Below are positions 55,323 through 64,000 of a stretch of DNA of 64,000 nt, piece after piece. The position numbers and the translations under genes are program-made. The notes below the pieces were generated by a model. That model was not told where the DNA came from. It did not search any database and saw nothing but the letters and a program-made list of their open reading frames with translations. Origin of the DNA: Micromonospora inositola (GTDB taxonomy: Bacteria; Actinomycetota; Actinomycetes; Mycobacteriales; Micromonosporaceae); assembly GCF_900090285.1 (NCBI RefSeq), contig NZ_LT607754.1, forward strand, positions 434,001 to 498,000, written 5' to 3'. The first letter of the stretch is position 1. Each line of letters opens with the position of its first letter.

Positions 55323-57680
55323 TCAGCGCAGCGACAGGGCGGCCAGAGCGGCGTTGACGATGCTGCCGGGCAGCAGGTCGTGCAGCTCGTACAGCTCCTG
55401 CACGCTGCCGGACTGGCCGAACTCGTCCACCCCGAGCGGCACCGCCGGGGCGCCGACGGCCGAACCGAGCCAGGCCATCGCGTGCGAGGCCGCGTCGTGC
55501 ACGGTCACCACCGGCACCCGGTCCGCGAAGGCCGACCGCAGCGCGCCGGGCACGCTCGGCACGGTCGCGGTCCGGACGCCCTGCCGCAGGGTCCGCTGCC
55601 AGGCCCGGTAGAGCCGGTCCAGCGAGGTGACGTCGACGACGTGCGCGGCCACCCCCTCCTCCGCCAGCTCCGCGGCGGCCGCGAGGACCTCCGGCAGCAC
55701 CGCGCCGGAGGCGGCGAGCTGCACCACCGGCGCGTCCGCCAGCTGCGGGTACGCCTGGTGCGCGTCCACCAGCCGGTACGCCCCGGCGACCACCTGCCGG
55801 CGCAGCACCGCGTCGCCGATCCGGGCCCGGGCCGCCTCGAACGGCGCCTGGTCGATCGGTCGGGTGCTGAGCCGGAAGTAGTACGCCCCGTCCTCGGCCG
55901 GCGCGGCGGTCGCGGCGGGCGCCGCTCCGCCGGCGATCTGGCCGAGCGCGTCGCAGAGCAGCCAGTCCAGGCTGCCCGCGTAGGCGGGCTCGACGAAGGT
56001 CACCCCGGGCAGCTCCAGCCCCACCGAGGCGGTGATGGTGGACTGGTGGGCGCCGCCCTCCGGGGCCAGGGTGATGCCGGACGGGGTGCCCGCCACCACG
56101 AACCGGGAGCCGGAGTAGGTGCCGTAGAGGAATGCGTCCAGGCCGCGCAGCACGAACGGGTCGTAGACCGTGCCGACCGGCAGCAGCGGCTGCCCCGACA
56201 GGTCCCACGACAGGCCGAGCTGGCCCAGCAGCAGGAACAGGTTCATCTCCGAGATGCCCAGCTCGATGTGCTGGCCCGACGGGCTCTCCGTCCAGCGCAG
56301 CATCCGGTCCTCGGTCCAGGAGCGCTGCTCGGTGGGGGCGAAGACGCCGGTCTTGTTGATGAAGCCGGCGAGGTTGGTGGAGGTGGCCACGTCGGGCGCG
56401 GTGGTCACCAGGTAGGGCGCCACGTTCTCGTCCCTGGCCAGGTCGACCAGCACCCGGCCGAAGACCTCCTGGGTGGAGACCGGCTTGTTCGCGCGTACCT
56501 TCGTGGTTTCCGGGACGGTGACCCGGAGCGCCCGCTCGCGAGGCGCGCGGGACAGCGCCTCCCGACGCTCGCCGGCCCGGATGCCGGCCGGGGACGCCGG
56601 GTCGAGGCGGTCCCACTCGGTCCCCGGCGTGAGGCCGTGCGCGGCGCGCAGCGCGTCGACCTGCTCGGTGGTGAGCAGCGCCGAGTGGTTGCGCGGATTG
56701 CCGGCGATCGGCAGCCCCCAACCCTTGACCGTGTACGCGAAGACCACGCTGGGCCGGTCGGTGACCGCGTCGCACTGGGCGTACGCGTCGAGCATCGCCT
56801 GCAGGTCGTGGCCGCCCAGGTCGGTGACGAGCGGGCCCAGCTCGTCGTCCGGGATGTCCGCGACGAAGGCGGACACCTCGGCCGGCGCGCCGTCGAGGAA
56901 CTGCTTGCGCAGCGCCGGCCCGGCCAGCCCGAACAGCGACTGGTACTGCTCGTTCGGCATCCGGTCGATCCAGTCGCGCAGCACCGCCCCGCCCGGCCGG
57001 GCGTACGCCTCGGCGAGCTTGCGGCCGTACTTGACCTCCACGACGTGCCAGCCGGCGGCCTCGAACTGACCCCGCCACTGGTTGATCCGGATGCCCGGCA
57101 CGACCCGGTCCAGCGACTGGCGGTTGAAGTCGACCAGCCACATCACGTTGCCCAGCCCGGTGGTGGCCGGGTCGGCCACCGCCTCCCAGATGTTCCCCTC
57201 GTCCAGCTCGGCGTCGCCGATCAGCGCCACGAACCGGGAGTGCGGCCGGGCGCCGAAGTGCGCGTCGACGTAGCGGCGGGTGACCGCGGCGAAGAGCGGC
57301 GCGGCCGCGCCGAGACCGACGGAGCCGGTGGAGAAGTCCACCTCGTCCGGGTCCTTGGTCCGCGACGGGTACGACTGGAGCCCGCCACGCGCCCGCAGCT
57401 TCGGCAGGTACGACCGGTCCAGGTTGCCCAGCAGGTACTGGATGGCGTGGAAGACCGGGGAGGCGTGCGGCTTGACCGCCACCCGGTCCTCGGCGTCCAG
57501 GTGGGCGAACCAGAGCGCGGTCATCGCGGTGACCAGCGAGGCGCTGGACGCCTGGTGCCCGCCGACCTTCACCCCGTCGCCGGTGTTCCGGTCGTGGTTG
57601 GCGGCGTCCACGATCCGGGTGGCGAGCCAGAGCACCCGGCGCTGGATGTCGTCGAGGACGTCGAGGTCGTGCTGGTTCAC
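55323..57680 (-). CDS. pyruvate dehydrogenase E1-like (AceE/transketolase-type) protein
   Basis: 785 aa. Homodimeric E1 architecture: N-terminal ThDP motif GDAELDEGNIWEAV with downstream N (DFNRQSLD), central pyrimidine-binding domain (HIELGISEMNLFLLLGQLG) and C-terminal transketolase domain. It is about 100 residues shorter than typical AceE, and no E2 or E3 gene is adjacent. The substrate could be pyruvate or another 2-oxo acid. It starts upstream of a 123-bp gap after gatB, and converges on the metallophosphoesterase gene. Confidence 0.88.
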   Translation of the reverse strand: MNQHDLDVLDDIQRRVLWLATRIVDAANHDRNTGDGVKVGGHQASSASLVTAMTALWFAHLDAEDRVAVKPHASPVFHAIQYLLGNLDRSYLPKLRARGGLQSYPSRTKDPDEVDFSTGSVGLGAAAPLFAAVTRRYVDAHFGARPHSRFVALIGDAELDEGNIWEAVADPATTGLGNVMWLVDFNRQSLDRVVPGIRINQWRGQFEAAGWHVVEVKYGRKLAEAYARPGGAVLRDWIDRMPNEQYQSLFGLAGPALRKQFLDGAPAEVSAFVADIPDDELGPLVTDLGGHDLQAMLDAYAQCDAVTDRPSVVFAYTVKGWGLPIAGNPRNHSALLTTEQVDALRAAHGLTPGTEWDRLDPASPAGIRAGERREALSRAPRERALRVTVPETTKVRANKPVSTQEVFGRVLVDLARDENVAPYLVTTAPDVATSTNLAGFINKTGVFAPTEQRSWTEDRMLRWTESPSGQHIELGISEMNLFLLLGQLGLSWDLSGQPLLPVGTVYDPFVLRGLDAFLYGTYSGSRFVVAGTPSGITLAPEGGAHQSTITASVGLELPGVTFVEPAYAGSLDWLLCDALGQIAGGAAPAATAAPAEDGAYYFRLSTRPIDQAPFEAARARIGDAVLRRQVVAGAYRLVDAHQAYPQLADAPVVQLAASGAVLPEVLAAAAELAEEGVAAHVVDVTSLDRLYRAWQRTLRQGVRTATVPSVPGALRSAFADRVPVVTVHDAASHAMAWLGSAVGAPAVPLGVDEFGQSGSVQELYELHDLLPGSIVNAALAALSLR

Positions 57681-57761
57681 GGTGACTCCATCCGGGCGTC
57701 GCCGTTGACGCCCTCGCGAGGGGTGGCGCGGGTCGCGCGCGCGTACTCGGGGAAGCGGGAA

Positions 57762-57788
57762 GGCCGCCGCCGGGTTGCGACGGCGGCC
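57762..57788 (-). terminator. possible gatCAB terminator
   Basis: An 8-bp GC stem (57762-57769 with 57781-57788) with an 11-nt loop, 15 nt after the gatB stop, followed on the minus strand by a T/C-rich run. Confidence 0.5.
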
Positions 57789-57803
57789 CGCTCCGGGTGG
57801 GAC

Positions 57804-59303
57804 TCAGCCCTGGATGCCGAGGCGCTCCAGGATCAGCTCGCGGACGGTCTTGGCGTCGGCCTGGCCGCGGGTGGTCTTCATGACCGCGCCGACCAGCGCG
57901 CCGGCCGCGGCGACCTTGCCGCTGCGGATCTTGTCGGCGACGACCGGGTTGGCGGCGATCGCCTCGTCGACGGCGGCGGTGAGCGCGCCGGTGTCGGAGA
58001 CGACCTCCAGGTGCCGGTTGGTCATGATCTCGGTCGGCGAGCCCTCACCGGCCACCACGCCCTCCAGCACGGTCCGGGCCAGCTTGTCGTTGAGCTTGCC
58101 CGCGTCGACCAGGCCCTGCAGCTCGGCCACCTGGCGCGGGCTGGCACCGACGTCGGCCAGCTCCATGCCGGTCTCGTTGGCCCGCCGGGACAGCTCGCCC
58201 AGCCACCACTTGCGGGCGGCGGCCGGGGTGGCGCCGGCGGCCACGGTCTGCTCGATCAGCTCGACCGCGCCGGCGTTGAGCACCGACTGCATGTCCAGGT
58301 CGGACAGGCCCCACTGCTCCTGCAGCCGACGGCGGTGCAGCCGCGGCAGCTCCGGCAGGGCGGCCTTCAGCTCGGCCACCCAGGCGGTGTCGGGCGCGAG
58401 CGGCACCAGGTCCGGCTCCGGGAAGTACCGGTAGTCGGTGGCGGTCTCCTTGGACCGGCCCGGCGTGGTGTCCCCGGTTTCCTCGTGGAAGTGCCGGGTC
58501 TCCTGGGTGATCTTGCCACCGGCGTCGAGCACCGAGGCCTGCCGCAGCATCTCCGACCGGACCGCCCGCTCGACCGAACGCAGCGAGTTGACGTTCTTGG
58601 TCTCGGTGCGGGTGCCCCACTCCTCGCCCGGCCGGTTCAGCGAGGTGTTGACGTCGCAGCGCAGCGAGCCCTCCTCCATCCGGACGTCGGAGACGCCCAG
58701 CGAGCGGATCACGTCGCGCAGCTCGGTGACGTACGCCCGGGCCACCTCCGGCGCCAGCGCGCCGGTGCCGGGGACCGGCCTGGTGACGATCTCGACCAGG
58801 GGGATGCCGGCCCGGTTGTAGTCGACCAGCGACTCGGTCGCGCCGTGGATGCGACCGGTGGCGCCACCGACGTGCAGCGTCTTGCCGGTGTCCTCCTCCA
58901 GGTGCACCCGCTCGATGCCGATCCGCACCAGCTCGCCGTTGACCTCGACGTCCAGGTAGCCGTCGAAGCAGAGCGGCTCGTCGTACTGGCTGATCTGGAA
59001 GTCCTTCGGCATGTCCGGGTAGAAGTAGTTCTTCCGGGCGAACCGGCACCACTGCGCGATCGAGCAGTTCAGCGCCAGGCCGATCCGGATCGTCGCCTCG
59101 ATGGCCGCCTTGTTCGCCACCGGCAGCGAGCCGGGCAGGCCCAGGCAGACCGGGCAGACCCGGGTGTTCGGCTCGCCGCCGAAGTCCGTCGGGCAGCCGC
59201 AGAACATCTTGGTGTTCGTGCCCAGCTCGACGTGGGTCTCCAGGCCGATCACCGGTTCGTAGCGCGCGACGACCTCGTCGTACGCGGGCAGTGTCGTCGT
59301 CAT
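57804..59303 (-). CDS. gatB: Asp/Glu-tRNA amidotransferase subunit B
   Basis: 499 aa. Starts with the GatB core [12 protein letters not shown], has the zinc cysteines FCGCP and [10 protein letters not shown], the [14 protein letters not shown] motif and a C-terminal YqeY-like tail domain that grips tRNA. It phosphorylates the mischarged Glu or Asp on tRNA. It follows gatA after 12 bp. Confidence 0.98.
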   Translation of the reverse strand: MTTTLPAYDEVVARYEPVIGLETHVELGTNTKMFCGCPTDFGGEPNTRVCPVCLGLPGSLPVANKAAIEATIRIGLALNCSIAQWCRFARKNYFYPDMPKDFQISQYDEPLCFDGYLDVEVNGELVRIGIERVHLEEDTGKTLHVGGATGRIHGATESLVDYNRAGIPLVEIVTRPVPGTGALAPEVARAYVTELRDVIRSLGVSDVRMEEGSLRCDVNTSLNRPGEEWGTRTETKNVNSLRSVERAVRSEMLRQASVLDAGGKITQETRHFHEETGDTTPGRSKETATDYRYFPEPDLVPLAPDTAWVAELKAALPELPRLHRRRLQEQWGLSDLDMQSVLNAGAVELIEQTVAAGATPAAARKWWLGELSRRANETGMELADVGASPRQVAELQGLVDAGKLNDKLARTVLEGVVAGEGSPTEIMTNRHLEVVSDTGALTAAVDEAIAANPVVADKIRSGKVAAAGALVGAVMKTTRGQADAKTVRELILERLGIQG

Positions 59304-59315
59304 CTGAGCTCCTGC

Positions 59316-60791
59316 CTACAGTGCCGGTGGGGTGAAGGTGCCGACCGTGGACTCCAGCGCGGCGGCGACCCGGTACATCCGGTCGTCGGCCATCGTCGGG
59401 GCCATGATCTGCAGGCCGACCGGGAGCCCCTCGGAGAGGCCGCACGGCACCGAGATGGCCGGCCCGCCGTACAGGTTGGTCGGGATGGTGAACAGGTCGG
59501 CCAGGTACATCTGGTACGGGTCGGACGTGCGCGCCCCGATCGGGAACGCCACGAACGGGGTGGTCGGCGAGATCAGCGCGTCCACCTGCTCGAACGCCGA
59601 GGTGAAGTCCCGGGTGATCAGCGTCCGGACCTTCTGGGCCTGCCCGTAGTAGGCGTCGTAGTAGCCGGAGGAGAGCGCGTACGTGCCGATCATGATGCGG
59701 CGCTTGACCTCGGGGCCGAAGCCGGCCTCCCGGGTCAGCGACATGACCTCCTCCAGCGACCGGTTGCCGTCGTCGCCGACCCGCAGGCCGAACCGCACGC
59801 CGTCGAAGCGGGCCAGGTTGGAGGAGCACTCGCTCGGCGCGATCAGGTAGTAGGCCGGCAGCGCGTACTTGAAGTGCGGGCAGGAGACCTCGACGATCTC
59901 GGCGCCCAGCTTCGCGAGCGCCTCGACCGACTCGCGGAACGCGGCCATCACGCCCGGCTCGGCGCCCTCGCCGGTGAACTCGGTGACCACACCGAGCTTC
60001 ACCCCGGTCAGGTCGCCGGTCGCGCCGAGCCTCGCCGCGCCCACCACGTCCGGCACCGGCTGCGGGATGGAGGTGGAGTCACGCGGGTCGTGCCCGCCGA
60101 TCACCTGGTGCAGCAGCGCGGCGTCCAGCACCGTACGCGCGCAGGGGCCGGGGGTGTCCAGCGACGAGGAGAACGCCACCAGGCCGTACCGGGAGGTGCC
60201 GCCGTAGGTGGGCTTCGCGCCGACGGTGCCGGTGACCGCGCCGGGCTGGCGGATCGAGCCGCCGGTGTCCGAGCCGATCGACAGCGGCGCCTCGTACGCG
60301 GCGAGCGCGGCGGCGCTGCCACCGCCGGAGCCGCCCGGGATCCGGTCCAGGTCCCACGGGTTGTGGGTCGGGCCGTACGCCGAGTATTCGGTGGAGGAGC
60401 CCATGGCGAACTCGTCCATGTTGGTCTTGCCGAGCATCACCGTGCCGGCGTCGCGCAGCCGCTGCACGATCGTCGAGTCGTACGGCGGGCGCCAGCCCTC
60501 CAGGATCTTCGACCCGACGGTGGTCGGCACGCCCCTGGTGGTGAGCACGTCCTTGACCGCGACCGGCACGCCGGCCAGCGGGCCCAGCGCCTCGCCGGCG
60601 GCCCGCCGCTCGTCCACCCGGCGGGCGGCGGCCAGCGCGCCGTCGGTGTCGACGTGCAGGAACGCGTGCACCCGGTCGTCGACGGCGGCGATCCGGTCGA
60701 GGTGGGCCTGCGTCACCTCGACGGCGGAGGTCTCCCCGCTCGCGACGAGCCCCGCGATCTCGGTCGCGCCGAGCTTGATCAAGTCGCTCAT
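59316..60791 (-). CDS. gatA: Asp/Glu-tRNA amidotransferase subunit A
   Basis: 491 aa. Amidase-signature enzyme with catalytic Lys in PVAVKDVL and the Ser pair in [11 protein letters not shown] and [11 protein letters not shown]. It produces ammonia from glutamine for GatB. Its ATG overlaps the gatC stop (ATGA). Needed because actinobacteria charge tRNA-Gln, such as the one at 10310, through Glu-tRNA-Gln. Confidence 0.98.
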   Translation of the reverse strand: MSDLIKLGATEIAGLVASGETSAVEVTQAHLDRIAAVDDRVHAFLHVDTDGALAAARRVDERRAAGEALGPLAGVPVAVKDVLTTRGVPTTVGSKILEGWRPPYDSTIVQRLRDAGTVMLGKTNMDEFAMGSSTEYSAYGPTHNPWDLDRIPGGSGGGSAAALAAYEAPLSIGSDTGGSIRQPGAVTGTVGAKPTYGGTSRYGLVAFSSSLDTPGPCARTVLDAALLHQVIGGHDPRDSTSIPQPVPDVVGAARLGATGDLTGVKLGVVTEFTGEGAEPGVMAAFRESVEALAKLGAEIVEVSCPHFKYALPAYYLIAPSECSSNLARFDGVRFGLRVGDDGNRSLEEVMSLTREAGFGPEVKRRIMIGTYALSSGYYDAYYGQAQKVRTLITRDFTSAFEQVDALISPTTPFVAFPIGARTSDPYQMYLADLFTIPTNLYGGPAISVPCGLSEGLPVGLQIMAPTMADDRMYRVAAALESTVGTFTPPAL

Positions 60792-61093
60792 GAGGCCACA
60801 TCCTCGTCCAGGATCCGCGGGACGCGGAACCGCTGCTCCGCGACGTCAGGGGCACCCGACAGCGCCTCCTGCGGGGTCAGGCACGGCGTCACCACGTCCT
60901 CGCGGAGGACGTTGGTCAGCGGCACCGAGTGGGAGGTCGGCGGGATGTCCGCCGCGGCGACCTCGCCGACCTGGGCGACCGACTGGAGGATCACGTCGAG
61001 CTGACCGGCGAAGGTGTCCAGCTCCTCCTCGGTGACGGCGAGCCGCGACAGTCGCGCCAGGTGCGCGACCTCCTCGCGGGAGATGGCGGCCAT
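60788..61093 (-). CDS. gatC: Asp/Glu-tRNA amidotransferase subunit C
   Basis: 101 aa. [21 protein letters not shown] start and C-terminal [14 protein letters not shown] belt motif define GatC, the stabilising belt of the complex. ATG 61093 has AAGGGGG upstream. First gene of gatC-gatA-gatB. Confidence 0.96.
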   Translation of the reverse strand: MAAISREEVAHLARLSRLAVTEEELDTFAGQLDVILQSVAQVGEVAAADIPPTSHSVPLTNVLREDVVTPCLTPQEALSGAPDVAEQRFRVPRILDEDVAS

Positions 61094-61307
61094 CGGTGCC
61101 CCCTTCGTGGCTGTCCTGCTGCGTCTGCGTGTGCCGGCCGCGCGGTCGAGGTGGAGATGACGCGCGGTGACCGGAGCGAGTCTATTGTCCTGCGCCCGCG
61201 CCGACGCCTCCGACTCCCCCTCCACCCGCCCGCCGGGACGTCGAGTCGTCCACGACAGCGGGTCCGTAGCGCGCTCACGGGGCCCCCGCCCGCCCCGTCG
61301 CGGGCGG

Positions 61308-63905
61308 TCACCGGGTCGGCCGGCGGGGAACCTCCGCGTCCGCCGTCACCGTTGGGCGCACCGGCCGGTACCGGGCCAGCCAGGTCACCAGTGCCTCGGC
61401 CGGCATGGGCCGGGCGTGGAACCAGCCCTGCGCCACGTCGCAGCCGGCCGCGTGGAGCAGCCGCCAGGTCCGCTCGTCCTCCACGCCCTCGGCCACCACC
61501 CGCAGCCCCAGCGCCCCGGCCAGCTCGATCATCGAGCGGACGATCGCGGCGTCGTCGGGGTCGTCGGCCATGCCGAGCACGAACGACCGGTCCACCTTCA
61601 CCTCCGACAGCGGCAGCCGGCGCAGGTGCTGCAGCGACGAGTAGCCGGTGCCGAAGTCGTCCAGCGCGATCCCCACCCCGATCCGGTGCAGCTGGGTGAT
61701 GCTGGCCAGCACCCGTCGGGGGTCCGCCATCAGCGCCCCCTCGGTGATCTCCACCTGCAACCGGTCCGGTCGTACCGCGTAGCGGGCGAGCCGGTCGGCG
61801 ATCTGGTCGGCGATCTCCCCGGTGTGCAGGTCGCGGACGCTGACGTTGAGCGCCGCGCGCAGGTTGATCCCCGCCGCCGACCACTTCGCCAACTGCTCGA
61901 CCACGTCGTCCACCACCCGCCGGGTGAGCAGCCGCATCACCGCGCTCTGCTCGGCGACCTGGATCAGCTCCCCCGGATCGACCATGCCGCGGCGCGGGTG
62001 CCGCCAGCGCAGCAGCGCCTCGACCCCGACGACCTCCCCGGTGGCGATGGCGATCTGCGGTTGGTAGTACATGGTGATCTCGCCCGGGTCGTCGCCCTCG
62101 TCGCTCCACCGGGCCGGGCCGCCGCTCCCGCCGCCCGCGGCGGCGCCGCCGGCCGGCCGGTCGCCGGTCCCGGTGTCGCCGGTCCCGGCGTGGTCGGCCA
62201 CGGTGTCGTCGGCCACGGGCGCGGCCCGGTCGGTGTGCGGATCGGGCGGCACCGGATCGGCGAACGGGTCGGCCGGCGCCGGCAGGCCGGCGCCCGGGTC
62301 CGGGACCGGGTCCCCGGGACGAACGCCGTTCGAGGCCGCCCGGGCGGCGCGGCGCCGGATCGGGTCGGCCCCGGTGACGATCCGGTTGATCAGCTCGTCG
62401 TCGTGCCGCAGCTCCACCCGGTCCCGCCGCCGACGCCACCGCCGCCGCCCGGGGGCTACCCCGGGCGCGGCGAGGTCGTCGTCCGTCCCCGCGGCGCCGT
62501 CGGCCAGCCGGCCGGTCGGGGCGAGGGCGGCGCCGTCCCCGCCGCGCACCCCGGCCTGCGGTCCCGCGACGTCACCCGGGCCGCCGGGCGGCCCCACCGG
62601 CCCCGATTCCAGTACGCGGCGCAGGTCGGCCAGGAGACTCAGCCGCTCGGCCGAGTTGTGGTCGGACTCGGCGGCGTAGACGGCGACAGTGTCGTTGCGG
62701 TGCTTGGCGTCGTACATCGCCACGTCGGCGTGGCGCATCAGGGTGGCGAAGTCCTCGCCGTGCTCGGGGAAGATGGCGATGCCGATCGATCCGCCGACGT
62801 CCAGCGGCAGGCCGTCCAGGGAGACCGGCTCGGTGAGCGCGGCGGCCACCCGTTCGGCCAGCCCACGGGCCTCCTCGATGCCGGTCAGTCCCGGGGCAAC
62901 GATGGCGAACTCGTCCCCGCCGAGCCGGGCGACGAGGTCGCCGTCACGGACCACGTCGGTGAGCCGGGCGCTTACCTCGACCAGCAGCCGGTCCCCCACC
63001 GCGTGCCCGAGGGCGTCGTTGACGTGCTTGAACCGGTCCAGGTCGATGAGCAGCAGGGCGAGGTGGGCGCCCGGCTCACCCCGGGCGGTCCGCTCGCCGT
63101 GCAGGTGCACCTGCTCGGCCACCTCGGCCAGCAGCGCCTTGCGGTTGGGCAGCCCGGTGAGCGGGTCGAGCGCGGCCAGCTGCTCCTGCTCGGTGGAGAG
63201 CCGGGCCATCCGGTAGACCGCGAAGAGCGGCACCAGCACCAGCGGGATCAGCGCCGCGCTGGCCCGCGCGGCGGCCACCAGCACCGGGGCGAGCAGCAGC
63301 AGCGAGCCGGTGGAAATCAGCTCGTACGCCAGGCCGAGCCGGACGCTGGGCCACCAGCGGTCCCCGAATCGCAGCCGGATCGCGCTGCTCACCAGGCCGT
63401 AGTTGACCGCGAACCAGGCGGCGGTGGCGCCGCCGACGGCCGCGACGTCCGTCCAGTGCAGCCGGCCGCCGTCGAAGATGGCGCCCGGGCTGAGCCGGGT
63501 GATCCCGTATGCGGCGCCGAGGGCGCAGGCGTACTGGGCGGCGTTGAACGCGGTCCGCCACGGCGCGTACCCGAGCCGCCAGCCGGACACCGCGACCGCC
63601 ACCGCTTGGACGGCGACCGCCGGACCGAGCCCCCAACCGAGCAGGATGGCGAAGCTGAAGCAGGTCGACGGGAAGACGGCGGAGGTCTGCCGCCGGCCGG
63701 GTGGGACGAAGGGACGCGCGTCGCAGGCCACGGCGAGGGCCGCCATGGTCCAGAAGGCCGCCGGCAGGTCGGGCAGCCGGTCGGGCAGCCCGGCCAGCGG
63801 ACCGGCCGAGAGGAGCACGGCGAGGGCGAAGACCGCGGCGACGAAGCCGAAGAACGGCGTCACCCGCCCTGGTGGGACGGAGTTTCGCGGATCGGCGGCC
63901 GCCAT
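61308..63905 (-). CDS. membrane GGDEF-EAL protein 3 with long linker inserted in EAL
   Basis: 865 aa. About eight membrane helices (residues 15-230, MASE-like), GGDEF domain with intact GGDEF at 329-333 and an RxxD inhibitory site (RDGD). The EAL domain is intact in motifs (EALLRW from 629, [14 protein letters not shown]) but is split: its first helix ([15 protein letters not shown], about 420-434) is separated from strand 1 (ITMYYQPQI, about 610) by some 170 Pro/Gly/Asp-rich residues. Both activities may be present. ATG 63905 has GGGAGG upstream. The gene is complete, but its promoter lies near the window edge. Confidence 0.92.
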   Translation of the reverse strand: MAAADPRNSVPPGRVTPFFGFVAAVFALAVLLSAGPLAGLPDRLPDLPAAFWTMAALAVACDARPFVPPGRRQTSAVFPSTCFSFAILLGWGLGPAVAVQAVAVAVSGWRLGYAPWRTAFNAAQYACALGAAYGITRLSPGAIFDGGRLHWTDVAAVGGATAAWFAVNYGLVSSAIRLRFGDRWWPSVRLGLAYELISTGSLLLLAPVLVAAARASAALIPLVLVPLFAVYRMARLSTEQEQLAALDPLTGLPNRKALLAEVAEQVHLHGERTARGEPGAHLALLLIDLDRFKHVNDALGHAVGDRLLVEVSARLTDVVRDGDLVARLGGDEFAIVAPGLTGIEEARGLAERVAAALTEPVSLDGLPLDVGGSIGIAIFPEHGEDFATLMRHADVAMYDAKHRNDTVAVYAAESDHNSAERLSLLADLRRVLESGPVGPPGGPGDVAGPQAGVRGGDGAALAPTGRLADGAAGTDDDLAAPGVAPGRRRWRRRRDRVELRHDDELINRIVTGADPIRRRAARAASNGVRPGDPVPDPGAGLPAPADPFADPVPPDPHTDRAAPVADDTVADHAGTGDTGTGDRPAGGAAAGGGSGGPARWSDEGDDPGEITMYYQPQIAIATGEVVGVEALLRWRHPRRGMVDPGELIQVAEQSAVMRLLTRRVVDDVVEQLAKWSAAGINLRAALNVSVRDLHTGEIADQIADRLARYAVRPDRLQVEITEGALMADPRRVLASITQLHRIGVGIALDDFGTGYSSLQHLRRLPLSEVKVDRSFVLGMADDPDDAAIVRSMIELAGALGLRVVAEGVEDERTWRLLHAAGCDVAQGWFHARPMPAEALVTWLARYRPVRPTVTADAEVPRRPTR

Positions 63906-64000
63906 CACACCTCCCGGGATCGGCCGTGGCGTGCTCCGCACACACGCCGTGCACCAATGAAACGCCCTCGGTCCCGATTTCCCCGATACGACAGTCACGA

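Noticed and set aside
55380..61004. Plus-strand ORF of 1874 codons
   Set aside because: It lies antisense to the E1-like gene, gatB, gatA and gatC, all with clear family motifs. The translation is Arg/Gly/Val-rich low-complexity, as expected for a shadow frame in GC-rich DNA.

Overview
The window is 64 kb of very GC-rich (about 70% or more by eye), densely coding chromosome. GTG starts are common and G/C dominates third codon positions. Together with F420 biosynthesis (cofC), an HU protein with a long Lys/Ala tail, NdgR next to leuCD, GatCAB and DinB/DUF664-type genes, this points to an actinomycete, most likely Micromonosporaceae (Micromonospora or a close relative). No phage, transposase, CRISPR array, rRNA or secondary-metabolite cluster is visible.

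Layout. 0-6.2 kb: the start of a cystathionine gamma-lyase-like gene, gpsA and a PlsC-type acyltransferase (minus strand), then cofC, a small cold-shock-like protein, polyphosphate kinase and a NUDIX/phosphatase fusion (plus). 6.2-11.3 kb: hup, leuCD with divergent ndgR, two identical tRNA-Glu genes, one tRNA-Gln and an FAA-hydrolase-family gene. 11.4-16.3 kb: a membrane protein, then a disturbed locus in which a glycosylase-like gene has a foreign 3' end and its apparent original 3' end lies 1.2 kb away beyond a DinB-like gene; then GNAT, arfB and a frameshifted small membrane protein. 16.3-21.5 kb: HtrA-like protease, the VWA/DUF58/MoxR operon and an EEP-family hydrolase. 21.5-25.9 kb: cimA behind an attenuator, ahpCD, a PRC-barrel protein and a tyrosine phosphatase. 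25.9-40.6 kb: a branched-chain amino acid block (ilvE, leuB, serA, ilvC-ilvN-ilvB, ilvD) interrupted by apbE-like, a small hypothetical and a GGDEF-EAL gene. 40.7-64 kb: HTH protein, ArsR/SulP pair, beta-mannosidase, a second GGDEF-EAL, PH-like protein, hydroxyacid dehydrogenase, GAF-SpoIIE phosphatase, PQQ-type sugar dehydrogenase lipoprotein, metallophosphoesterase, a pyruvate dehydrogenase E1-like protein, gatCAB and a third GGDEF-EAL.

How the genes fit together. LeuCD, LeuB, CimA, IlvBN, IlvC, IlvD and IlvE give almost the whole of Leu/Val/Ile synthesis (leuA is not here). CimA offers a threonine-independent route to isoleucine that shares LeuCD and LeuB. Two units, cimA and ilvBNC, are preceded by short leader peptides carrying branched-chain codons. 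In each, the leader stop codon sits in a first hairpin that abuts an intrinsic terminator, the layout of ribosome-mediated attenuation. Three membrane-bound GGDEF-EAL proteins suggest active cyclic-di-GMP signalling.

The most general regulatory signal is a YANNNT-like hexamer 6-8 nt upstream of about twenty start codons with no Shine-Dalgarno sequence, pointing to widespread leaderless mRNAs. The least expected structures are the replaced gene tail at 13.5-14.9 kb, the BCAA attenuators, and a 158-bp imperfect inverted repeat at 26.0 kb.
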